A DNA stretch of 64,000 bases from Symbiodinium microadriaticum. Its lineage: Eukaryota; Sar; Dinophyceae; Suessiales; Symbiodiniaceae. Numbering within the stretch: position 1 is the first letter of the stretch; each line of letters opens with the position of its first letter. Below the pieces are notes generated by a model that worked only from the letters and a program-made list of their open reading frames with translations, did no database searches and had not been told where the DNA came from. A program made the position numbers and the translations under genes. The stretch covers positions 249,559 through 313,558 of the forward strand of contig LSRX01000714.1 of the NCBI GenBank assembly GCA_001939145.1, given 5' to 3'. Shown here in pieces: positions 19,132 to 27,930 of the stretch.

Positions 19132-21644
19132 TTGCCAGATACCCATGTGCTGAAAGGCGTGTTTCGCTACCCCAGCTTTCAACAATTCAACGCCGAATCG
19201 GTGTTGTATCTACGCTTCTCCCCCATTAAGAAGCATGCCAAGCTCTTTTATGTGGGAAGCACGGAAAAGTCCGTGATGATCCGGGAGCACAGTCGCTTTC
19301 GTAAATATAAACAGGTGCTCGAGGACAAGCTTGTATCCGCCGAACTCTCCATCCGTTTCTGGGCACATCGCCAGAATTTCTGGAACTGGTGCATTATCCC
19401 AGCCACCGAGACTGTCCCCACGACCTCCTGCGTGGGCGTGAACAAGCCCTCATTCAAACGTTACAACCCCCACTCAACTTTCCCTTTATAGCACGTTGGT
19501 ATTGCCCACGCCGGGGCATAATCAGAGCACCCGATCCCACATGTACTCAACGCGTTGGCTTGGCACGATTGTGGAGAAAGCATCGAAAAAAGGTGCAATC
19601 CGGTGCAGGACGGGGACTTCCCGCTCCTCTTTTCGCCATATTCGACAAGCCTTCCTTCCGTACAAAAGAGGCCACATGGGTACTTCTCACCCAACTTGGC
19701 AGCAACACTGAATCTCATTTCGCAGCTGCCAAACGCCTCAGAAGCAACGAGTTCAGTTACCCTGCCCTTTGCGCCCTTCACCGCATGGCCAAGCACCTGC
19801 CTGCATATATGGCGCCTAACGCATTGCGTGCCATTGGTTCGGCCTTGAAATTCCGAGGCTTTCTCCCACCTCGGGGGCACCGGCCTCTACGGGTTCCGTT
19901 TCTATCACACGACACATACCGTCAAGACTTAAGAATGTGCATGCGCGCATACATGTCGGAGTGCACGCACGCCATCACTCCATTCCATGTGCCGAAGACA
20001 ACCGTGGTCTTCCCTCGCCACCCACGCATCGCCCAGGCTTTGTTCAATCACCAAGACGCACTGAAGCGGTGGGCCACACGTCAGGAACCCACATGCAAGT
20101 GCGACCTTATCAAGAAGTACGCCCCCAAGGCTCCCACCTTCGGTGGTCACGTGGCAGCCAGAGGCATCGAACTCACGCATTGCTTGAGTTCCCTGGAAAA
20201 GCAACGTGCCAGTGGCTCCGTCACTGACACTTTCTTTCCTGACAAAGCCCAGATTCGCACCCAATTCGTGGATGCATGGTCCAGCTGGTGTCGCACCAAT
20301 GCGTTACCAGGCCCACCACGTGGCCTCAACGTTGTCTTCGAGCAGATTTGGGACAAACACCTCACCCACGTACAAGCCAGGTACCATCGTGAAGCTGTGG
20401 ATAGCCTCAGATTTAAAACACGAGGTACCATTTGGCACACTGAGGACCACCATCCTCGCACCGCTATCTGTTTTTGCCCACTTTGTATCATCGCATGCTT
20501 GAGGGCACCTTTGGTAATCCACAGGTGTTTCAGGAGGTTCCTCGCACTTTTGAGGAACAAGTTAAAAAGGTCCAAAAGGCCGCGAAACGCGACCTTCAAC
20601 GGCGATATGCGTGGGCGTTTCGGCGTGCACCTGTCATCCCCCGAGCATATGCACTACCGAAGCGCAAAAAAGAGTTTGCGTCGGGGCGACCAATCGTCTC
20701 CTTTGTGGATGCTTTCATGCGGCCGCTACTAGAAGCCACCTCTCGACTCCTACACAGGATATGCAGCCTCGCCTTCCCCCGGGCCTTCTCCAAGGGAGAC
20801 GTCTACGAACTTCTGCGTCAGGTCCGTAATTTTTCGAATTTGGCACAGCCGAGCCACTCGGCTTTTTCAACTCCATCTCCCAATCCCAGTTCCTGCATGC
20901 TTGGCGCATTACTGTTGAGTTTACAGGCAGAGACACGGAGCCCAACCAGAGACCACTTTCTCAGTGAACCTCAAAGAACAGGCGCAACAATTGCGAGTCT
21001 TTCGGGGTCGACGTCGCACTCGCGCCTCTCGGGAAGTCATCCTTTGGTGTGAGGACATACCAACCATCATACGACATGCCCTCGCATTGCAGCATTTTCA
21101 AGTTTCCACTCGAAACTTCCGCCAATGCTTCGGCTCACCTATGGGCTCCCCGCTTTCGCCCGCCTTATGCGGGATGGTCATTGCCGCGCAGGAGGAAATC
21201 TGGCGGCGCACATTCAACATCAGCTGCTCCAACATGAGTCGATCCCTGTTGGGCTTACGCTACGTTGAAAATAGACTCTGGCTGTCCGAACGTCGTTTCG
21301 AGCAGCTTCCGGGCATACGCTTGCTGTTGAATAACTATTTTTATGGTGGCTCGATCATCCTCGAGGAGGAACCAGCATTTGAGTTTGTGGGGTTCACCCT
21401 CGATTTCGAGCAACGCCGGATACTTTACAGCAGGGCGTGCGCAACGCATGACATTCCCAGCACGAAGTCTGCTGCCCCTCAACCTGTTCTTTTGAGCGGA
21501 GTGTTGGCAAGAGCCCACACCATCAAAAAGTGCTCCCACCCCAGAGCACAAGCTCTCATGGATCTCCGATATCTGTGGGACCTCGCTGAACAGCGAGGCC
21601 TACCTATTCATTCATTTGATTCTAAGTTTTGGAAGTTCACCTGA
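19132..21644 (+). pseudogene. Permuted Penelope-like protein: GIY-YIG nuclease, CxC linker, reverse transcriptase
   Basis: The domain order is clear but the frame changes at least four times (about 19410-19430, 20480, 20830 and 20955). GIY-YIG part: SVLYLRF, then KLFYVGSTEKS (YVG at 19249) and REHSRF. In the next frame EQALIQTLQPPLNFPF supplies the catalytic Glu (19440) and the conserved Asn (19476). The linker has CKC at 20094-20102. The reverse transcriptase shows fingers (ALPKRKKEFASGRPIVSF), a degenerate palm A (EPLGFFNSIS, 20836 on), palm B (QCFGSPMGSPLSPALC, from 21123), palm C as YVEN at 21261-21272 where the second catalytic Asp is expected, and FVGFTLD in the thumb lead-in. N-terminal GIY-YIG plus CxC linker identifies the Naiad/Chlamys type. 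No CCHH zinc finger is visible in the nuclease, as in Chlamys. Two frameshifts sit beside T-runs (20471-20475, 20830-20834), so sequencing error is possible; loss of palm A/C residues points to real decay. Confidence 0.8.
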
Positions 21645-21790
21645 TCAGCCAGCCACCTTGTGCAAGACAAAAGGACTCGGCCCGCCGCGTCTACCTCAGT
21701 ATTTGGTCTCGTCTTTTGCGCGGAGTTGCAGAATCTTGCACAGGTTATGAGTTTGGCTTGAGGTCTTCTTGTCAACTCGCATCGCACTCA

Positions 21791-22045
21791 ATGGATCAGC
21801 AGCCGCTTCCAGAAAGCCCAAATGCACGCCGGGAAGCCATTACCCGTGTTTTGCTTGAGATCCTTGGTGGAGAAGATTCGGCCGGCGAAGCAGACAACTC
21901 TTCATCCCGCAGCCCTTCCACGCCGAGTGCTCTTCGTGATCCAGCATTTCGTGACATGCTCGCTGATTTCATAGAGAAAACCACGCAGGACATCAACAAC
22001 CTGCAACAGCGAGTTCGAGAGCTTGAACAACGTTTGCAACGTTGA
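21791..22045 (+). CDS. Small coiled-coil protein in retroelement 3' region
   Basis: An 84-aa frame starting at ATG 21791, 146 bp after the reverse transcriptase. It begins MDQQPLPESPNARRE, has a Ser-rich middle (DNSSSRSPSTPS) and ends in DINNLQQRVRELEQRLQR, a strong leucine-zipper-like coiled coil that could dimerise. No family is recognised. It shares strand and region with the retroelement ORFs and may be retroelement cargo or a captured exon. Confidence 0.45.
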   Translation: MDQQPLPESPNARREAITRVLLEILGGEDSAGEADNSSSRSPSTPSALRDPAFRDMLADFIEKTTQDINNLQQRVRELEQRLQR

Positions 22046-22185
22046 TTTACTAGTTCCTCAGGCGTCATGGAAAAATCAGGCGCACTTTTCATACCTGCGC
22101 CTTGCCTCGCGTCTCGGTCAGGGTGCCATCATTCTCCTGCGTCTTGCAACTTGTTTTACGTCTCATTTCAACAGCAAGTTCCGTA

Positions 22186-22204
22186 CTCGCAGCCATTTTT
22201 CATG
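22186..22204 (+). other. Possible relic spliced-leader site 1
   Basis: CTCGCAGCCATTTTTC lies 22 bp before the ATG of the Lys-rich ORF. The dinoflagellate spliced leader contains CCGTAGCCATTTTGGCTC; the core GCCATTTT matches exactly with C-for-T changes nearby. Relics of the leader appear where mRNAs were reverse-transcribed back into the genome. The match is short and could be chance. Confidence 0.35.
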
Positions 22205-22225
22205 TCTGTGCTAACGTTGCTCAAA

Positions 22226-22639
22226 ATGAGCAACACGTCTAAGTGGTATCTACACTATGACGAGCTTCCTGATGATGCCAGCTCATGGTCCTCCGCCTTC
22301 GACCCTCCCACCGACCTCCCCACCATCAAGAAGGACAAGCCTGCCAAGTCCACCAAGAGATTGAAAGGTAGCAAGAAGAAGGCCAAGCGCAAAAAAGCCA
22401 AGAAGTCCAAGAAAAAGTCCAAGACTTCCGCCCGTTCTCTTGCTACTGAGTCGGAAGCTGCAAGTGAGACACATTCAAGTACCACCATGGGTGATCCTAT
22501 GATGTTTCACCGACCCATCAACTTTCGCAGCCGGGCATGTGCTAAGATGTTAGTGCGTGCCAGCCTACGTTGTGCTTGCCATGTCATGTACGTTTCACAC
22601 TGTCCGAACACACTATCCTCACGCTCATCATGCATGTAG
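22226..22639 (+). CDS. Small lysine-rich protein
   Basis: A 137-aa frame from ATG 22226, beginning MSNTSKWYLHYDELPDD and then DLPTIKKDKPAKSTKR, followed by a very basic tract (SKKKAKRKKAKKSKKKSK) resembling a histone-tail or nucleolar-localisation sequence. The last 50 residues (from about MGDPMMFHRP) look less coding-like and may be read-through into non-coding DNA. Codon use and the acidic/basic block arrangement make it a plausible nuclear nucleic-acid-binding protein, but no family is assigned. It is preceded by a spliced-leader-like motif. Confidence 0.45.
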   Translation: MSNTSKWYLHYDELPDDASSWSSAFDPPTDLPTIKKDKPAKSTKRLKGSKKKAKRKKAKKSKKKSKTSARSLATESEAASETHSSTTMGDPMMFHRPINFRSRACAKMLVRASLRCACHVMYVSHCPNTLSSRSSCM

Positions 22640-22719
22640 ATCGTTTCTCGTCCACATACAGGTGGGCTTCGTTGCCACATATGGTTGGATCTAGCCTGCC
22701 CTGCAACAAGCGGGGCGTT

Positions 22720-22758
22720 TGTGTGTGTGTGTGTGTGTAAACGCCTGCACATGGCGAC
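22720..22758 (+). repeat. Short copy of the (TG)n-TAAACGCC module
   Basis: A (TG)n tract followed by TAAACGCCTGCACATGGCGAC, the same start as the ~475-bp direct repeats, but similarity stops after about 21 unique bases. Either a severely truncated copy or a shared 5' end. Confidence 0.7.
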
Positions 22759-22803
22759 CGACAGTGCCCTACTTCAGTTTGCAAAGCTCAGTATTGCTCT
22801 TTG

Positions 22804-22846
22804 CTCGCAGCCATTTTGCTCTCCCGTAGCCACTGCTTCTGCTTCA
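22804..22846 (+). other. Possible tandem relic spliced-leader sites 2
   Basis: CTCGCAGCCATTTTGCTC is followed directly by CCCGTAGCCACTGCTTC, so two leader-like segments (each with CGYAGCCA) sit in tandem four bases before an ATG at 22850. Tandem relics are what repeated trans-splicing and retroposition would leave in a dinoflagellate genome. Similarity to the leader is partial. Confidence 0.4.
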
Positions 22847-22849
22847 GAC

Positions 22850-23128
22850 ATGAATGGATCCGGAGACGTCTATCGCACAGAAGGCCCCACATCATGGAGG
22901 TACTACTGGAGCCAGGTGAACAATCACTGGCAGCGAGTCTGGTTTCCGGTGACGAGAGCATGGCTGCTCGAAAGAGCACGCAAAGATCGTAACCAAGCAC
23001 TGCAGCAACAGCACCTACTCCAATCCTTGCAACATCCACAAGATGCTGCGGCAAATGTTACGTCCACGGCCACCGATTCCAACACGACCTCAATTACGAG
23101 GAAGAGGAAGAGAAGCCGCACGCCATAG
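22850..23128 (+). CDS. Small protein of unknown family (92 aa)
   Basis: From ATG 22850 the frame reads MNGSGDVYRTEGPTSWRYYW, then SQVNNHWQRVWFPVTRAW, LLERARKDRNQALQQQHLLQ and a basic end RKRKRSRTP, stopping at 23128. The aromatic-rich N-terminal half and the coiled-coil-like Gln/Leu stretch look genuinely coding. The C-terminal basic patch could be a nuclear signal. It follows the short (TG)n module and leader-like motifs. No function assigned. Confidence 0.45.
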   Translation: MNGSGDVYRTEGPTSWRYYWSQVNNHWQRVWFPVTRAWLLERARKDRNQALQQQHLLQSLQHPQDAAANVTSTATDSNTTSITRKRKRSRTP

Positions 23129-23269
23129 CATGGCATCCATGTACCATGCCATGTCATCTCTTGCCAATTAACATTTTGCTGTGCTTGCAAATGCACAGCC
23201 TTCAGATGACAGCCGTAGCTCGCCCGAGGCGACTCACAATGCAAGGAAAACATCCCTCTTGCCACTTTG

Positions 23270-23531
23270 TGCATGTGTGTGTGTGTGTGTAAACGCCTGT
23301 ACATGGCGACTGACTCTGCCTGCATCACGCGTTCACATAAGGTGGTTTGCATCTGCCACGCAGCAGTTTTATCTTCCCGCAGGTTATGCGCAAACATTTT
23401 CTCCTTCCCGCACGGGTAGCGCTGATAGTTTCTTGTTTCCGCAGGGTGAGCGCAAGGGAATGCGCCAGCATTTCTTCCTTCCCGCACGGGAAGCGCGGAC
23501 AGTCTTTTCTTTTACAGTGAACATGCAGGGG
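23270..23531 (+). repeat. Internal 240-bp copy of the direct repeat
   Basis: Starts with (TG)n and TAAACGCCTGTACATGGCG, stays similar to the left repeat through ACATGCAGGGG at 23531, then diverges. It contains the four TTCC-GCA-GGG-GCGC hairpin motifs but lacks the distal half. Roughly ten differences from the full copies, so older or independently derived. Confidence 0.85.
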
Positions 23532-23670
23532 CCTAATCACGCACACTCTGCGCCTAGCCTCCTTTGCTACCCAACATGTTTTGACAAGATTGCTTTTGTC
23601 CTTTCATGCCATGTGAGTGACTGCCACTGCTAATCATGCTCTCAGCTTCTGTGTAGCTTGACTGAACAAG

Positions 23671-23967
23671 ATGAAGCGTACTGCCATGGATGCACAACTA
23701 CCTGACGCACCCAGACGCATCCGGCTCGATATTACAATGCCTCAGGACCATTGGGGGCAGCAGATGACCTTTCAATTGCAGTGTAACTCGAATGACACTG
23801 TCGACGATGCAAAAAGACAGCTGCAATCTTTGATCTGGGAAGCCCGTGGATGGAGTCCCAAAGTTTCAGCATTCCAATTCCAGCAAGATGGGAAACACAT
23901 TCCCTACACAAGACCGGTCACTGACCTTAATCCATTTTTCACCGTGATCTGTGCACGTACCGCTTGA
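23671..23967 (+). CDS. Ubiquitin-like (beta-grasp) small protein
   Basis: A 98-aa frame from ATG 23671 to the stop at 23967. After a short leader (MKRTAMDAQLPDAPRR) it reads IRLDITMPQDHWGQQMTFQL, SNDTVDDAKRQLQSLI and FQFQQDGKHIPYTRPVTDLN. The order strand-turn-strand, then T-V-x-x-x-K helix, then Q-x-x-x-G-K and a final hydrophobic strand (FFTVICA) matches a ubiquitin-like fold. It has no terminal Gly-Gly, so it would not be conjugated and more likely acts as an interaction domain. It lies between two copies of the (TG)n module inside the retroelement region, so it may be a captured gene carried by the element. Confidence 0.55.
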   Translation: MKRTAMDAQLPDAPRRIRLDITMPQDHWGQQMTFQLQCNSNDTVDDAKRQLQSLIWEARGWSPKVSAFQFQQDGKHIPYTRPVTDLNPFFTVICARTA

Positions 23968-24029
23968 CTGCGTCCATGTCAAAAAATCGTTTCAGCGCCT
24001 TCTGCTGCAATAACCCAGGCGTAACCTGG

Positions 24030-24549
24030 GCGTGTGTGTGTGTGTAGGTGTGTGTGTGTGTGTAAACGCCTGTACATGGCGACTGACTCTGCCTGCATCA
24101 CACGTTCACATAAGGTGGTTTGCATCTGCCACGCAGCAGTTTTATCTTCCCACAGGGTATGCGCAAACATTTTCTCCTTCCCGCACGGGTAGCGCTGCTA
24201 GATTCTTGTTTCCGCAGGGTGAGCGCAAGGGAATGTGCCAGCATTTCTTCCTTCCCGCACGGGAAGCGCGGACAGTCCTTTCTTCTACAGTGAACATGCA
24301 GGGGGCACAGGCCCGTCTTGGATACCTGTGCCAACGAAGCTATTCCAAGATGGGGGAAGGGTGGTCTGATCAACCACCTGTACCTGCTAGCATGGCCAGC
24401 CCAAAGCACCCTTGAACGCTGTTGTTTCTATAGTTGGCCAAAACAGTGAACTGGAACATGCAGTCCGTCTATGTTGTGTCTAGTCCTGTCAGTCTTTCTT
24501 CGCATCAGTTCGTGCCGAGCCAAAGTGTGTGTGTGTGTGTGTGTGTGTT
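24030..24549 (+). repeat. Right ~475-bp direct repeat (pseudo-LTR candidate)
   Basis: Begins at interrupted (TG)n, with TAAACGCC at 24063, and ends GAGCCAAAG at about 24525 followed by (TG)n to 24547. Nearly identical to the left copy 8.16 kb upstream; the same hairpins are present. Confidence 0.85.
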
Positions 24550-24829
24550 ATTGTTGTCCACCACAGTGACTGCTGTGTGCGCCAGGTGCCCCAACAGGAC
24601 TCCAACCCCCGCCGCTCTTCCGAACGAGCTCGCACTGCAACAGGCCAGAAAGAATCCCACTAGGTGACTATACAGTATGACTGTACCCCAATTGCTATAT
24701 TCTACATACAATGTACTACAGTTTACATACTCTTGCATCTCTTACGTTTTACCAGCAGATAAAGCTGGAAACTGAAAATTCGGAGACTGGCCGCTCGCTT
24801 GCTTGGCAGCTTCCCTGCTTTCGTTGCAG

Positions 24830-24922
24830 GTGCTTCAAGGGTTGCAGCAGCAGCTCCATTCCTTGCAGCAGCAGCAGCTTCTGCAGCAGCTGCATAGCCA
24901 GACGCAGATGCTTGGCCTTTGA
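24830..24922 (+). CDS. Gln/Leu-rich exon
   Basis: After a plausible acceptor TTGCAG (ending 24829), the frame reads VLQGLQQQLHSLQQQQLLQQ and LHSQTQMLGL, stop at 24920-24922. It looks like a coiled-coil exon. The tail resembles the SQTQ segment of the Gln-rich exon near 8156, so the two may be paralogous. Confidence 0.35.
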   Translation: MLQGLQQQLHSLQQQQLLQQLHSQTQMLGL

Positions 24923-24968
24923 ATCGTGAGGCGACTCCGAGAGCCTCGGTCTAGTTCTGAGAGGTCAC

Positions 24969-25166
24969 ATGGCCTCATCGTGTAAATCCCCGCAGCCGAG
25001 GAATCAACAGCAGTTGCAGCGCCAGCAGCAGATCCAACAGCTCCAGCTTCGGCAGGAGCAACAGCAGCAGCAGCTTCTGGCAGCCGTGAGCTCGGTCAGC
25101 ACCCTGGTGCTTCGAAAGTTCTTTCAATCAACATGGTTTTTGCGCGTGGCAGGGCTTGGGGCATGA
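24969..25166 (+). CDS. Gln-rich coiled-coil ORF or exon
   Basis: From ATG 24969: MASSCKSPQPRNQQQLQRQQ, then IQQLQLRQEQQQQQLLAAVS, and STLVLRKFFQ. It is Gln/Leu heptad-like and follows the similar exon 50 bp upstream, so both may belong to one gene. The last ~15 residues may be intronic read-through. No specific function. Confidence 0.35.
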   Translation: MASSCKSPQPRNQQQLQRQQQIQQLQLRQEQQQQQLLAAVSSVSTLVLRKFFQSTWFLRVAGLGA

Positions 25167-27221
25167 CAGGGACCCGTACAGACTTTGTTTTCGGTAGGAA
25201 AATTGAATCCCTTCCGGGTGTCGATGACCAACCCCTGCCATCGAGACCGCAACAAAGAGCGTTTCTGGTGGGCGATACATCGATGTTGGGGCCATCAAGC
25301 TTCCTGAAAGTCTAGACTGTCTAGCTGCTCCCTCGAGATTCTTGGAGCGGAGAGTCCCAGGCTGGCTCTTCGAACCAGCTTCCGGGGTGCCTGGCCACAG
25401 TGGGGGAGGGCAGGGCTGGTCGAGGTAACACTTGAGCTTTCGGATACCTAATGCAGCTTATTTGGTCTAAGTAAATGGTAGCCTCGATGGTCGACCTCAG
25501 CACACTCTATTAAAGCACCTAAACATACTGTGCTTTCACTTAGTTGAATAAACAGGCCGATGTTAGCGGATCATGCAATGGCAGCAACGCAAGCAAGAAG
25601 TAGAGTGTCATAGCAGAAAGGCAGACGTACAACAACTTGCAATAAGACACGAGTTGTGAGCTGTTGAACTTTGAAAGCGTCCAGCTTACCTGTGAAGGAG
25701 ACTGCCAGAGACTTGCCAGAATCAATGGGATCCCACAACGAACTACCGCTTGTCATATGATGCTGCAATCTTTCACAAGCGACAGCAAGATTTGGCAAGA
25801 TAGAATGACATAGACATGCATGCATCAGTACAAAGCACGGGCCTTAGAATGTTTACAACTGATGCAAAAGGATCTTAGGCTTGTCCAGGTACACGGCCAA
25901 CAACCCTCCGATGGCAGTGCCGAACATCGATGCTTACGTGCAGCTGCTGTTTGGCCGCAGGTGAATCTTATGGCTCCCTGGGCCCAAACCCCGTCAGCCC
26001 TAATTTAATCCGTGTGTGCTGATACCAAAGCATAAAGTCCAGATCAAGTGTAGGGCAGCATGTGACAGCAATTGTAGCTCCTGCGCGCAAGTCCTCCACA
26101 CTCATCGGCTTAGGCTGCTTCAGCGGGAATTTTTGGAATGAGCTCTGCGATGCAAGGCCGACAGAATGCGAGCTGATTACAGATTTTTATCGAATCAGCG
26201 CATCAGGCAGCTGCACACTGGCATATTGTGCTGCTTCAGGCGATCGCCACCCCTCCCACCGAGCTCTCGGTACCTCGTCTTGACAGAGCTTCAGGACCAT
26301 GTGGGTACTCTCGAGCACTTAGTGCTCATGATCCAGCTCACCACTGTAACCCAAAGATCAGACGAAGCCTGGAAAACCATGTGCTGCCCCCTGAGAGTTC
26401 CATTTGTCTCGCTCATCTCGATGCCCCCCCTGTCAATTCCTACAGTATGGGCGAGGATCCAGTCCCTCCCCCAGCATGAGCCGATGCTGCACCTGCAAGG
26501 TCAGCGCCGTGGTGGGCCTCTCTTATAGCTCTGGAGGTGGTGTCGCTAATTGCCCATGGTGGGTTGCATTTTTATCCCATGCAGGATTTACCACTGCCGC
26601 TGACGGCACGAGAACTGCAGTGGGTTGCCCACAAGGTATGGGTGTTGTCGAGTCCTACGGGCAGACCGTCAGACGAAGCAAGGTGACCAACGTCTGCATG
26701 GTCCATCTCAGAGGTTGGGATGTAGCAACGATGCAAGAGTTTCATTTGTGAAAATGAAGACTGAGGAGGACCAGTGTGTCGGGTCCGACTGCTGGAGGTA
26801 TCGTGTCCTGCCTTTTTTCCAACGAAATTAATGCGATGCCGTGACTTCTACAACTGAAGTTCGGGTCTTCATGCCATGTTCCCTTTTTGCGTCGCCCCCA
26901 GGGCATTAGAATTTCTTAAAGTTGCAGAACAATGCGACTTTGCGCGCCCGTTTGCGTGGGCTTCTTTCTTGCTATAAGACCTAGGTTGGGTTCATTTCGA
27001 AGTCCTTGCAACTCGCAGCCACTTTGAGAAGTTCGTGGGCCGTCTTGGGGATCAAATGACTTGCGCCTTATGCTTGGCTACCGGGAGAGTAATTTGTCTT
27101 TCTCCTGGATTCTGGGCGCATACTTGCACCTGCTATCTTTACCGACAGATAACGGGGGCCGCTGCTACTCCCAATACCTCTGCCACAGGCACTACAATCA
27201 CAGTTACACAACCAACAGCAA
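25167..27221. other. No confident gene
   Basis: Short ORFs only. A segment near 27012-27030 (CTCGCAGCCACTTTGAG) weakly resembles a spliced-leader relic. No repeats of note. Confidence 0.4.
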
Positions 27222-27376
27222 CTACTGCTGCCCTGCTACGATTACTGCTGCTGCTGCTGTTGCTGCTGCTGCTACTAGGACTACTGCTATTGCCACTATT
27301 ACAACTATTGCTACTATTACCACTACTATTATTATTATTACTACTACCACTACTACTACCACTACTGCTGCTGCTG

Positions 27377-27411
<35 letters not shown>

Positions 27412-27416
27412 AGTAC

Positions 27417-27455
<39 letters not shown>

Positions 27456-27606
27456 CACCACTACCACCACCACCACCACCACCACCACTACTACTACTAC
27501 TACTGCTGCTGCTGCTACTACTACTACCAGTACTCCTGCTGCTGCTGCTGCTGCTACTACTACTACTACTACTACTACTGCTACGACTGCTACTACTACT
27601 GCTACG

Positions 27607-27645
<39 letters not shown>

Positions 27646-27930
27646 GCTGCTACTACTACTACTACAACTACTAGTAGTGCCACTGCTACTGCTACTGCTA
27701 CAACCACGATTACGCCAACGACTACTGTTGCTGCGGCTGCTGCTGCTGCTGCTTCGACTATCGCTGCTACTGCGGCTACTGCTATCACCACCACCAGCGC
27801 GGCCGCCGCCACCGCCTCCGCCACCGCCACCACCACCACAGCCACCACCACCATGGCGACCATCACCACGGCCACCACCACCACGGCCACCACCGCACCA
27901 CCATCACCACCACCACGACCACGACGATAG
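27222..27930. repeat. 700-bp degenerate (ACT/GCT/ACC)n trinucleotide tract
   Basis: Dominated by ACT, GCT and ACC triplets with patches of each. Because of the three-base period it leaves long open frames on both strands (poly-Thr, poly-Leu, poly-Val); these are artefacts of the repeat rather than genes. Confidence 0.9.

Larger units (their letters stand above)
15885..24549 (+). mobile_element. Penelope-like retroelement region with ~475-bp direct repeats
   Basis: Two nearly identical direct repeats (15885-16373 and 24030-24549) enclose about 7.7 kb that carries, all on the plus strand, an Arg/Ser-rich ORF, a Pro-rich ORF, a GIY-YIG/reverse transcriptase gene and four small ORFs. The nuclease lies before the reverse transcriptase and is linked to it by a CxC motif, the permuted order described for the Naiad/Chlamys clade of Penelope-like elements. 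That clade has pseudo-LTRs and tends to insert in microsatellites, and here both outer flanks are (TG)n. The alternative is that the repeats are independent ~475-bp elements in separate (TG)n tracts. The coding part is damaged, so this copy is probably not autonomous. Confidence 0.65.
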
